Shown here piece by piece: positions 52,476 to 62,066 of a stretch of DNA of 64,000 nucleotides; positions within the stretch are counted from its first letter, which is position 1, and every line of letters starts with the position of its first letter. The notes under the pieces are model-generated. The model ran no database searches. It saw only the letters and a program-made list of their open reading frames with translations, and was not told the origin of the DNA. Source of the DNA: Terriglobus roseus (GTDB taxonomy: Bacteria; Acidobacteriota; Terriglobia; Terriglobales; Acidobacteriaceae); the NCBI RefSeq assembly GCF_900102185.1, contig NZ_LT629690.1, positions 1,674,001-1,738,000 of the forward strand, in the 5' to 3' direction. The translations under genes were made by a program, and so were the position numbers.

Positions 52476-52526
52476 TCTTTGCTCCTAACTGGCAGACTGG
52501 AACCGCCATGTTGCGAGTATGCTGTG

Positions 52527-52572
52527 GTCAGTATCAAATGGCAATAAGGCACCTTTTTGGCTGATACTTACC
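52527..52572. promoter_or_regulatory. Inverted repeat between SDR and hxlR-type genes
   Basis: GTATCA (52532-52537) and TGATAC (52563-52568) are perfect arms with 25 bp between, inside the 109-bp divergent gap. An inner AAGG-CA-CCTT dyad sits between them. A plausible HxlR binding site, by position. Confidence 0.5.
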
Positions 52573-52584
52573 TTGAGGTAACTA

Positions 52585-52980
52585 ATGGCGATTGATTGGG
52601 AATATGCGAATGCGGCCTGCGAAAAATTAGGACCGGAGAGGGACTCGGTTGCGCGAGAGGTCGTTAACCAGATGGCCGAGAAATGGACATTGTGGACGAT
52701 GGCCGTGCTTGCAGAAGCTGACGCACCGATGCGATTTTCTCGCGTCATGGAAAGAGTTGAAGGTGTAAGCCAGAAGTCGCTTACAAAGACACTGCGTCAG
52801 CTTGAACGAGATGGGCTGGTAACGCGCGTTGTATTTCCCGAGGTGCCGCCGCGGGTGGAATACACCATTAGTCCGTTGGGCATTGCGATGCTGGAGCAGG
52901 TTCACCCGCTCTGGATGTGGACTGTCAAGAATCTGGATAAGTTCGAGAAGGCAAGACGTCAGTACGACAAGAAGAGATAA
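52585..52980 (+). CDS. HxlR family transcriptional regulator
   Basis: 131 residues. The winged helix has the family order: VAREVVNQMAEKWTLWTMAV, RFSRVMERVEGVSQKSLTKT, LRQLERDGLVTRVVFPEVPP and RVEYTISPLGIAMLE. HxlR proteins respond to redox or electrophile signals and often sit divergent from an oxidoreductase, as here. No conserved N-terminal cysteine of the QsrR type is obvious; one Cys is at residue 12. Confidence 0.92.
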   Translation: MAIDWEYANAACEKLGPERDSVAREVVNQMAEKWTLWTMAVLAEADAPMRFSRVMERVEGVSQKSLTKTLRQLERDGLVTRVVFPEVPPRVEYTISPLGIAMLEQVHPLWMWTVKNLDKFEKARRQYDKKR

Positions 52981-53022
52981 GAAAGAGAGTTAGCAGAAGT
53001 ACCGTGCCAACTCTCTTTCTCC
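52980..53022. terminator. Bidirectional terminator
   Basis: AGAAAGAGAGTT and AACTCTCTTTCT form a 12-bp stem between the hxlR-type gene and the convergent sulfatase remnant. Confidence 0.8.
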
Positions 53023-53072
53023 TGATTTGCGGGGCTCGGGGGGTAGTTCTTTCTCCCAAGAACCGCCCGTGT

Positions 53073-54936
53073 TTATTCGTGTGATCCGGCAAATGCCGTC
53101 TGCATTTCGTGCAATTTGGTTTCATCGGCAGGGCTTAAGTTCATGGGGCCCAGCTCGATGTCGACTCGGTTGATTTTGCCAGTGAAGGGGTAGGGTGTAT
53201 TTGGCAGCTTCAACCCACCACAGATCCTGCAGTTGGCGAAGCTTTTCAGGGTATTTCTTGGCGAGGTCGTTTGCCTGTGAGAAGTCCTCATCGAGCTTGT
53301 AGAGTTCCCATTGCGCTGTATCGGGATCCCAGTTTGGACGATTCGATTCCCAGGGGACAAAGGAAGGCGAGGATGCCATCCAGCCGTCGTGATAAAGACC
53401 GCGGTTGCATGCGATCTCAAAGTATTGCGTCTTATGACGGCTTGGGGCTTTGGCGTCTTCAAAGGTGAAGGCAAAGCTGACACCTTCGATTGGCTTTTGC
53501 ACCACACCATTCAGCTCGCGTGGTGCGGTGATTCCGCAGACCTCATACAGCGTGGGCACGATGTCGATAACGTGTGTGAATTGCGAGCGCACACCGCCTT
53601 TGTCCTTGATGCGGTCGGGCCAGGAGATGATCATGGGGTTGCGTGTGCCACCAAAGTGGCTCGCTACCTGCTTGGTCCACTGGAATGGCGCGTTCATGGC
53701 GTGCGCCCATCCTGCGGGGAAGTGATTGAAGTGCTTTGGGCCACCGAGCTCGTCAATGACCTTGATATTGTCCTGCCATTTTTCTGAGAAGCCATTGAAG
53801 AACAGGTTTTCGCAGAGTGAGCCATCGAGGCCGCCTTCTGCGCTCGACCCGTTATCGCCTGCGATGTAGATGATGATGGTGTTGTCGCTGCCGGGAAGTG
53901 CTTTTACGGCGTCGACGATGCGGCCGAGTTCGTAGTCACACTGTGCGCCGTAACCAGCGAAGACCTCCATCATGCGTGCGTAGAGGCATTTCTGATCGGC
54001 GTTGAGAGAGCTCCATGCTGGCAGGCCTCTGGAGCGTTCGGTGAGTTTGGTGTCTTTGGGGACGACGCCGAGTTTCTTTTGGCGTTCGAGCGTTTGTTCG
54101 CGGTATTTATCCCAGCCCTCATCGAACTTGCCCTTGAACTTATCGATCCATTCTTTCGGAGCGTGGTGCGGAGCGTGAGTGGCGCCGGGCGCGACGTAGA
54201 GGAAGAAGGGACGGCTTGGTGCAATGCTTGTGGCCTGTCGGACCCAAGCGATGGACTTATCCGCGATGTCTACGGTGAGGTGATAGTCGGGATCCGTGGA
54301 GCGAGGAACGAGATTGCGATTCTCGTACAGGATGGGGTCCCAGTGATTCATGTCGCCCGCGTTGAAGCCGTAGAAGTAATCGAAGCCGTGACCGTTGGCC
54401 CAGCGATCAAATGGCCCGGCGGCGCTGGTGTCCCATGGCGGCGTGTTGTGATTCTTGCCAATCCATGCGGTCATATAGCCGTTCTGGCGCAGGACTTCAC
54501 CGATGGTGCCGCAGCTCTTTGGCAGGATGCAGGTGTAACCGTCGTAGCCGGTGGCAATCTCAGTGATGCCGGCGAATGCTGCGTCGTGATGATTGCGGCC
54601 AGTGATGATTGACGCGCGCGTGGGGCTGCAGAGAGCCGTGGTGTGGAAGCAGTTGTAGCGCAGACCTTCACCTGCGAGGCGATCCATGGTGGGCGAGGGG
54701 ATGCCGCCGCCGAAGGTACTGAACTCACCGAAGCCGCAATCGTCAATCAAGATGAGAAGGATGTTGGGCGCGCCTTCGGGAGCTTGTACAGGCTTGGGGA
54801 ATTTGGCTGGATCGGAATCGAGATACGTGCGGCCAATTTCGCCGGGGAAATGAAAGTCAGGACGAGGAAGGATGTTGGGTGTACCTGCAGCACCCGCTTC
54901 AGGAGCTGCACTTGCTGTGATCTTCGATTTCGCCAT
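53073..54936 (-). pseudogene. Arylsulfatase with internal deletion and frameshift near the 3' end
   Basis: Type I sulfatases hydrolyse sulfate esters using formylglycine. The N-terminal 590 residues are intact: LIDDCGFGEFSTFGGG (metal site), TTALCSPTRASIITGRNHHD (C-x-P-x-R to be converted to formylglycine), PGATHAPHHAPKEWIDKF and ISWPDRIKDKGGVRSQFTHV. After WWVEAAKY the frame runs into 18 unrelated residues and stops at 53122. The true C-terminus, FTGKINRVDIELGPMNLSPA..., continues in another frame to 53073. Relatives are about 750-800 residues, so about 130-150 C-terminal-domain residues appear deleted. The catalytic core might still fold. No maturation enzyme is adjacent. Confidence 0.8.
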
Positions 54937-55056
54937 TGGGTTTCCGTCCCTTCACGGAAACGCTAGTGCGTCGAATTTCTACGAACAACTGATGGTTTTT
55001 ACAGGCGGCCGCCTGATTCAAGGAATGTGGAGTCTAGGAAGAATCCGAGGGGTGGG

Positions 55057-55068
55057 TAGACTAGTCTA
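55057..55068. promoter_or_regulatory. TetR operator upstream of tetR-type gene
   Basis: TAGACTAGTCTA is a perfect 12-bp palindrome ending 6 nt before the ATG of the TetR gene. It matches the site before the SDR gene (AGACTGGTCTA, 55709-55719), implying autoregulation. Confidence 0.65.
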
Positions 55069-55074
55069 TTCTTT

Positions 55075-55662
55075 ATGGCCAGCAGAACCACACGCGAGAA
55101 TTTGATTGAAGTCGGTCTGGAGTTGGTGCGTTCGGCGGGGTATTCCGCTACGGGAATCAACCAGATACTTGAGGTTGCCAAGATTCCGAAGGGGTCGTTC
55201 TATCACCACTTCTCGACGAAAGACGAGTTTGTGATGGAGGTGATCCGGCGCTATGCGACCGGTGAGCTGGATCGTCTGGAACGCAATCTGGATGATTCGA
55301 CACGCTCGCCGATGAAAAAGCTGCGTCGTTATTTCAAGGACCTGATGGCGACCTATGGGCGGCGCGGTGGGCCGATTGCAGGATGCCTTCTGGGCAATTT
55401 GAGCCTTGAGATTGGCGGACAGAATGCCGAGATCCGGAGCCTGCTGAGCACGATCTTCGATGCCTGGCAGAACGCCTTGGCGAAGACGCTGCGGGACGCG
55501 ATTGCTGCAGGCGAACTGCCCAAGACGGCGAAGGCAGATGATCTGGCTGCGCTGCTGGTGAATGGATGGGAGGGCGCGCAGGTGAGGGCAAAGGCTGACC
55601 AGAGTGATAAGCCCCTGGAGTTGTTCTTCGACAACACTTTTAACGTTCTGCTGAAAGGCTGA
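55075..55662 (+). CDS. TetR family regulator, LmrA/YxaF-like
   Basis: 195 residues. N-terminal helix-turn-helix: RENLIEVGLELVRSAGYSAT and GINQILEVAKIPKGSFYHHF, followed by STKDEFVMEVIRRYA. The C-terminal ligand domain has GGPIAGCLLGNLSLEIGGQN, a block typical of the LmrA/YxaF branch. These repress nearby oxidoreductases or efflux genes. ATG 55075 follows the operator almost directly, with no ribosome site, so a leaderless mRNA is likely. Divergent from the sulfatase; the SDR and monooxygenase genes follow. Confidence 0.92.
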   Translation: MASRTTRENLIEVGLELVRSAGYSATGINQILEVAKIPKGSFYHHFSTKDEFVMEVIRRYATGELDRLERNLDDSTRSPMKKLRRYFKDLMATYGRRGGPIAGCLLGNLSLEIGGQNAEIRSLLSTIFDAWQNALAKTLRDAIAAGELPKTAKADDLAALLVNGWEGAQVRAKADQSDKPLELFFDNTFNVLLKG

Positions 55663-55708
55663 AGTTTTTCATATTTTGCGAGAGAAAAGATTTTCTGAAT
55701 CAAAGAAC

Positions 55709-55719
55709 AGACTGGTCTA
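55709..55719. promoter_or_regulatory. TetR operator upstream of SDR gene
   Basis: AGACTGGTCTA matches 10 of 11 bases of the operator before the regulator. It sits 57 bp upstream of the SDR start. Confidence 0.6.
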
Positions 55720-55775
55720 ATCAATTCAAATGTGACCGGGATTACGGCCAACTTAACGAACAAGAGGTGAATGAA

Positions 55776-56579
55776 ATGTCTTCCGCAAACTCCAAAGGTG
55801 CAGTCGTGATTACCGGTGCATCGGGCGGTATTGGTGCTGTTTATGCTGATCGTTTTGCAAAGCGCGGATATGATCTGTTGCTGATTGCGCGTGATGGGGA
55901 GCGCCTTAACAACGTTGCCGACACGGTGTCGAAGCAGAATGGCGTGAAGGTCGAGACGCTGGTTGCGGACCTTACTGATAAGCCTTCTTTGCTTGCAGTT
56001 GAAGCGAGACTTAAGGCCGACAAGAATGTGTCGATTCTTGTGAACAATGCGGGCTTTGGTGGCACGAAGTCTCTTGTCGACTCGGACGTGGATGAACTTG
56101 AGAACATGATCTTCCTGAATGTGACGGCGCTTACTCGCCTGACGTCTGCAGTGCTGCCTAACCTGATTGCGAAGAAGGCCGGTGCGGTGATCAATGTTTC
56201 GTCTGTTGTGGCAGTGAATCCTGACGCGCTGAACGGTACCTACAGCGGATCGAAGGCCTATGTGTTGAACTTCACGCAGTCGCTTTTCAATACGCTGAAG
56301 GATGCGGGTGTACAGGTGCAGGCGGTTCTGCCGGGCGCCACGAGAACAGACTTCTGGGATCGCGCTGGTCTGGCGGTACACAATCTGCCGGAAAAGAATG
56401 TGATGAGTGCCGAAGATTGCGTTGATGCATCGCTGGTCGCGTTTGACGAGAAGGAACTGGTTACGATTCCAGCGTTGCCGGATGTTGAGGTATGGAACCG
56501 CTATGAGCAGGCGCGCCTGGCGCTGTATCCGTTCCTGTCGAGCAAGGACGCGGCTCCTCGCTACACGACGAAGTTCTAA
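55776..56579 (+). CDS. Short-chain dehydrogenase/reductase under TetR control
   Basis: 267 residues, classical SDR: TGASGGIGAVYADRFAKRGY near residue 15, NNAGFGGTKS, INVSSVVAVNPDALNGTYSG and the SKAYVLNFTQSL helix. The active-site Tyr is in GTYSGSKAY (YxxxK). AAGAGG at 55762-55767 lies 8 nt before ATG 55776; GTG 55767 overlaps that site and is less likely. The upstream operator and the preceding tetR gene imply ligand-induced expression. Substrate unknown. Confidence 0.9.
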   Translation: MSSANSKGAVVITGASGGIGAVYADRFAKRGYDLLLIARDGERLNNVADTVSKQNGVKVETLVADLTDKPSLLAVEARLKADKNVSILVNNAGFGGTKSLVDSDVDELENMIFLNVTALTRLTSAVLPNLIAKKAGAVINVSSVVAVNPDALNGTYSGSKAYVLNFTQSLFNTLKDAGVQVQAVLPGATRTDFWDRAGLAVHNLPEKNVMSAEDCVDASLVAFDEKELVTIPALPDVEVWNRYEQARLALYPFLSSKDAAPRYTTKF

Positions 56580-56584
56580 TCGCA

Positions 56585-56620
56585 AGGCAAACGAGAGCTG
56601 CTGAAGCTCTCGTTTTGCCT
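56585..56620 (+). terminator. Rho-independent terminator after SDR gene
   Basis: AGGCAAACGAGAGCT and AGCTCTCGTTTTGCCT pair with one bulge around GCTGA. It partially separates the SDR gene from the monooxygenase. Confidence 0.75.
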
Positions 56621-56653
56621 CTACTGGTGTTGTGATGGAAAAGGGTGAATGTC

Positions 56654-56950
56654 ATGAAGGATGGAAAGCTGTATCTGCTTGCGGAGTTTTCGGTAAAGCC
56701 TGAGGTGCTGGAAGAGACCAAGAATATCTTTTCTACGCTTCTGCCTATCGTGCTGAAGGAGCCGGGATGTGAGGCGATGTATACGACCTCGATTGAGGGT
56801 GCCCCGAACAAGCTGGTGTTCTTTGAGATCTTCTCGTCGGAGGAGGCACACAGGTTCCATATGGCTCAGCCGTACACGCAGAAGTTGGGTGCGGATCTGG
56901 AAGGAAAGCTGCTGGAACCGATGAAGATTACGAAGCTGAATTCCTTCTAA
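56654..56950 (+). CDS. Antibiotic biosynthesis monooxygenase (ABM) domain protein
   Basis: 98 residues forming one ferredoxin-like ABM domain: KLYLLAEFSVKPEVLEETKN, EPGCEAMYTTSIEGAPNKLV, FFEIFSSEEAHRFHMAQPYT. Such dimeric proteins oxidise quinol-like or other small aromatics, or act as quinol monooxygenases (YgiN-like). AAGGG lies 8 nt upstream of ATG 56654. It follows the TetR-controlled SDR and may share its inducer despite the terminator between them. Confidence 0.87.
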   Translation: MKDGKLYLLAEFSVKPEVLEETKNIFSTLLPIVLKEPGCEAMYTTSIEGAPNKLVFFEIFSSEEAHRFHMAQPYTQKLGADLEGKLLEPMKITKLNSF

Positions 56951-56962
56951 GTTGGCATAAGA

Positions 56963-56995
56963 AAAGCCGGGCTGATTAGCCCGGCTTTCTTTTGT
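56963..56995. terminator. Bidirectional terminator
   Basis: AAAGCCGGGCT and AGCCCGGCTTT perfect arms around GATT, followed by CTTTTG. Shared by the monooxygenase and the convergent protease gene. Confidence 0.9.
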
Positions 56996-57008
56996 TGCTG
57001 ATTGCTTC

Positions 57009-58664
<1,656 letters not shown>

Positions 58665-58768
58665 GAAAGGGTATTCCTCGTTCTTCCTTGGAGCGTACGT
58701 GTCGCGAGATGCGGCACCTCAGCGGATTAGACGCCTCCGCACTGAAATTGTATGCGTGGAAAGGGGTG

Positions 58769-59704
58769 TTATGCAGCGTTGGCTTCGGGTTGCTCAGAGA
58801 CTGGTTGTGATGACAGCAATTCGCTGGCGATGAGACTGATGAGAATGAGCGCCGCGCCGAGACCGGAGCGAAGGGTGAGTCGCTCTCCGAAAAACAACAA
58901 AGCTGTCAGGAGAGCGAAGGCGGGTTCGAGTGCGAGGAGCAGAGCCGTGTGGCTGGCCTGCAGGTATTGCTGTGCCCATGTCTGGACATAGAACGCTGCC
59001 GCTGTTCCGACCAGAGCGCAGAGCAGCATGGCGAAGATGAGGTATCCGCTGATGTCTATGCGGGGTGTTTCTACCAGAGGCATTGCGAGCGCGAGAAAAA
59101 GAGCTGCGAAGCCGATTTGGAGGGTTGCGAGTTGGGACGCGGGGATTTGTCGGGCTAAGTGCGACAGCGACAGCAGATGCGCGGCGAATGCGATGGCGCA
59201 GAGGAAGCTGAGGAGGTCGCCCAGGTGAAGTCCGTGAGTGAATTCGCTTAGCGGCAGATTGGCAGGTGTGGTGAGTAGGACGATGCCTGCAAATGCTCCG
59301 GCGGCTCCAAAGAGGGGCACGATTCCGGGGCGGGGTGCGCCGGGCGGACGGAGTTTGGGGACGATGCAGAAGAGCGGCACAAGAACAACGACTAGCCCTG
59401 TGAGAAAGGCGCAGCGAGGTGCTGTGGTGGTTTGCAGGCCGGTGGTTTGCAGGGCGTAGCCGAGGGCGAGGAAGAGTCCAGCGACAGCACCTGCGCGGAT
59501 GGCCGAACGGGAGAGGTTTCGCAGATGGCGGAGATGGACGACTGCTAACGCGATACATGCGAGCGTCATACGCAGGGTGTTGAAGAGTAAGGGCGAACAG
59601 TCGCGCAGGGCGTTCTGCACCACGCTGAAGGTGGCTCCCCAGACGAGAACGATGGCGAGCAGGAAGGCGTGAGCCAGGAGGGATTGGCGGCGCGTGACGA
59701 TCAT
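58769..59704 (-). CDS. EamA/DMT family transporter
   Basis: 311 residues, ten predicted spans in two EamA repeats: LAHAFLLAIVLVWGATFSVV opens the first and the second follows LLSFLCAIAFAAHLLSLSHL. The last span ends with GLGAALILISLIASELLSS. Substrate unknown; metabolite or amino acid export is usual. ATG 59704 forms an ATGA overlap with the upstream peptidase stop; an ATG 15 nt earlier lies inside that gene. Last gene of the truA operon. Confidence 0.88.
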   Translation of the reverse strand: MIVTRRQSLLAHAFLLAIVLVWGATFSVVQNALRDCSPLLFNTLRMTLACIALAVVHLRHLRNLSRSAIRAGAVAGLFLALGYALQTTGLQTTTAPRCAFLTGLVVVLVPLFCIVPKLRPPGAPRPGIVPLFGAAGAFAGIVLLTTPANLPLSEFTHGLHLGDLLSFLCAIAFAAHLLSLSHLARQIPASQLATLQIGFAALFLALAMPLVETPRIDISGYLIFAMLLCALVGTAAAFYVQTWAQQYLQASHTALLLALEPAFALLTALLFFGERLTLRSGLGAALILISLIASELLSSQPVSEQPEANAA

Positions 59705-60954
59705 GAACGCTCGTCGCATTCGGCGGCGTTTATGCCGGCGTAGCCGCAGAGGTCGAGCAGAACGAGAAGGACGCGGCGGAGGGCGAGATCACGTCCCCGG
59801 GTGTCATGCCATTCATTGGTGGTGTGCACGCCCCCAGCGAGGCCACCGGCGCCGATGGCGACAGCTTCGCGGCCGAGGGAGAGCGGGATGTTGGCATCGG
59901 TGGAGCCGAGGCGTTCTTCGGTGCGAAGGCGCAGATGGCGGTCGGCGGCGTGGATGCTGGCGAGTAGACGCGAATTAGGCGCGAGTTCTCCCGCGGGACG
60001 GTCGCCGATGAGGGTGATGGTTGCTTTCAGGGTTTCGCGGTGAGAGCGCGGGATGGCGAGCATGGCGTCTTCGACGGCGCGGTAGAGACGGACTTCCAGC
60101 GAGAGGATCTGGTTGGCGTCGGTGGAGCGGATGTCGAAGGTGGCGGAGGCGGATTGAGGGACGGAGGTGACCGATGTGCCTCCCCGGATTTCGCCGATGT
60201 TGAGCGTCGTTCTCGGTCGCGAGGGGAGTTTCAGTGCGGCGAGTTCGCTGATGGCCTGCGCGAGGATGACGATGGGGTTGGGCAGAGCGGAGTCAGTCCA
60301 TGCGTGGCCGCCGGGGCCGGTGATTTCGACACGGAAGCGTCGGCTGCCGAGGGCTCGGGTGACGACGGTTTCATTGCCTGCGCCTTCGAGTGCGAGCGAG
60401 CCGCAGATGCGTGATGCGAAGGGTGACCCTTTGAAGAGATGACGCATGCCGCGGAGGTCGCCCTCGGCTTCTTCGCCGGTGTTGGCGGCGAAGAGGATGT
60501 TGGCGGCGGGGTCGATTTCCGCGTGGCGCATGGCGGCGGCGATGGCGAGAAGTGCGGCCAGGCCTGCGCCGTTGTCAGAGATTCCAGGGCCGATGAGGAG
60601 CGATTCGTCTTCGCGGATGTCGAGTTCGGTTTCGGCTGCGAAGACGGTGTCGAGATGCGCGGATAGCAACACGACGGGGGATGTGCCGTCGTCTTCGTGA
60701 AGAAGGCCGAGCGCGTTACCTGCTGCGTCGATGTGGACGTTGGCGAGGCCGAGTTCATTCATGCGGTCGACAAACCATGCAGCGCGTGTGGCTTCACCGA
60801 AGGGCGGCGCGGGGATGGCAACGCATTCCTTCTGCCACGCGCGGAGGCGTGGTTCATGCAGATGGAACCAGCCGAAGGCGCGATGGACGGAGCGGTCCTG
60901 AGCGATCTGAGCGATGCGGGCGAGCGGGAGGAGTTCGCGGTCACGAAGAATCAT
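59701..60954 (-). CDS. M20 family metallopeptidase (peptidase T-like)
   Basis: 417 residues. Zinc ligands and catalytic residues: LSAHLDTVFAAE (HxD), GPGISDNGAGLAALLAIAA (the D-N-G-x-G bridge), ANTGEEAEGDLRGMRHLF (general base EE), and a late HTTNEWHD His. The lid domain is GPGGHAWTDSALPNPIVILA. Family members cut small peptides or deacylate amino acids. It overlaps truA by 4 bp upstream and the transporter by 4 bp downstream. Desuccinylase activity is possible but not indicated by sequence alone. Confidence 0.88.
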   Translation of the reverse strand: MILRDRELLPLARIAQIAQDRSVHRAFGWFHLHEPRLRAWQKECVAIPAPPFGEATRAAWFVDRMNELGLANVHIDAAGNALGLLHEDDGTSPVVLLSAHLDTVFAAETELDIREDESLLIGPGISDNGAGLAALLAIAAAMRHAEIDPAANILFAANTGEEAEGDLRGMRHLFKGSPFASRICGSLALEGAGNETVVTRALGSRRFRVEITGPGGHAWTDSALPNPIVILAQAISELAALKLPSRPRTTLNIGEIRGGTSVTSVPQSASATFDIRSTDANQILSLEVRLYRAVEDAMLAIPRSHRETLKATITLIGDRPAGELAPNSRLLASIHAADRHLRLRTEERLGSTDANIPLSLGREAVAIGAGGLAGGVHTTNEWHDTRGRDLALRRVLLVLLDLCGYAGINAAECDERS

Positions 60955-61805
60955 GCGGAGGCCTCCTCTGTCGTTGGATGGTCGCGATAGACCACCTGCA
61001 TCATGTGCAGCCCCTGTGGGGGTGCGGTGGCTCCGGCGGCGTCGCGTTTCTTTGCGGTCAGGATAGCGGGAATGCTGTCGGCGGGGATGCGGCTGGCGCC
61101 GATTTCAACGCAAGTGCCCACGATGTTGCGGACCATGTGATGGAGGAAGCCGGTGCCGGTGACTCGGTAGACGAACAGGTCGTTGTGGAGGAGCCATTCG
61201 GAGGCAAAGATGGTGCGGATGTTGTTCAGTGGTTCGCCGGATTCCTCGGCTCGGCGTTTGCGATCGGGGTCGCGGGCGGCGAAGGAAGAGAAGTCGTGTG
61301 TGCCGATGAGTGCGGCTGCGGCTTGTTGCATGAGCTCCAGGTTTAAGGGCCAGCGGCAGTCCCATGCGTAACGCGCAATGTGTGGCAGGCAGATGCGTTC
61401 TTCGCGGCTGCCGGGAGTGCGGCGGGGGAAGATGCGGTACTCGTAGGTCTTGTTGAGGACGTTGGCGCGGGCGTGGAAGTCTTCCGAAACGGATTCGCAG
61501 GTGAGAATGCGGATGGCGGAGGGAAGTCGACGATTTAATGCGCGGTGGAGGCGATCTGCAGGAATGTCCGCTTTTAACGTGAGCGAAACAGTCTGGCCCG
61601 AGGCGTGGACGCCGGTGTCGGTGCGTCCGGAGCCCTGCGGGAGGGTTTCTTCGCCGATGGTTTCGCGAAGGACTTCCGCGAGGGTACCTTGGATGGTTCG
61701 CAGGTCGGGCTGGATCTGCCATCCGAAAAAATCCGTGCCATCGTACGCCAGCGTGAGCCGGAAGGTGTGTATTGCGGCTTCTGGCTGGGTCGTGGGATCG
61801 GGCAT
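60951..61805 (-). CDS. truA: tRNA pseudouridine(38-40) synthase
   Basis: Converts U38-U40 of the anticodon arm to pseudouridine. The 284 residues contain FRLTLAYDGTDFFGWQIQPD at the start, the catalytic aspartate in GSGRTDTGVHASGQ and TGTGFLHHMVRNIVGTCVEI. ATG 61805 gives the family length; an in-frame ATG at 61850 would add 15 residues. No strong ribosome site is visible for either. Head of the truA-peptidase-EamA operon. Confidence 0.94.
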   Translation of the reverse strand: MPDPTTQPEAAIHTFRLTLAYDGTDFFGWQIQPDLRTIQGTLAEVLRETIGEETLPQGSGRTDTGVHASGQTVSLTLKADIPADRLHRALNRRLPSAIRILTCESVSEDFHARANVLNKTYEYRIFPRRTPGSREERICLPHIARYAWDCRWPLNLELMQQAAAALIGTHDFSSFAARDPDRKRRAEESGEPLNNIRTIFASEWLLHNDLFVYRVTGTGFLHHMVRNIVGTCVEIGASRIPADSIPAILTAKKRDAAGATAPPQGLHMMQVVYRDHPTTEEASA

Positions 61806-61858
61806 GGCGAGAGGTCCGCGGGAACATTGCGGATGTTTCGAACGTACCATGCACGACT

Positions 61859-62066
61859 ATGCCGTGCGGCATGGCCGGTGGTTGGTATACTTTGACTTCC
61901 GAAGGGAACACGGGCGTACAGGTGGCCTGCGAACGGGTTCAGCCAGCAATCCAATGGATTGAACTGTGCTGATAACCGGCCGCATGTAATTAAGGTGCGT
62001 CCGAACGGGTCCGGTGAACGTCTTCCTTAGGAAAGACTTTCCTCACAGTTGTTGGAGAACACAGGC
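61859..62066 (+). promoter_or_regulatory. Possible promoter and structured leader before TolC-family gene
   Basis: TATACT at 61886-61891 could be a -10 box. Downstream are small perfect dyads AATCCA-A-TGGATT (61948-61960) and AGGAAAG-A-CTTTCCT (62029-62043), and a repeated CGAACGGGT. Just upstream lies the dyad ATGCCG-TG-CGGCAT (61859-61872). The region holds no gene. Confidence 0.35.

Noticed and set aside
55353-56585. 410-residue minus-strand open frame across the tetR and SDR genes
   Set aside because: Composition is Arg/His rich without domain pattern. Both opposite-strand genes are clear TetR and SDR families.
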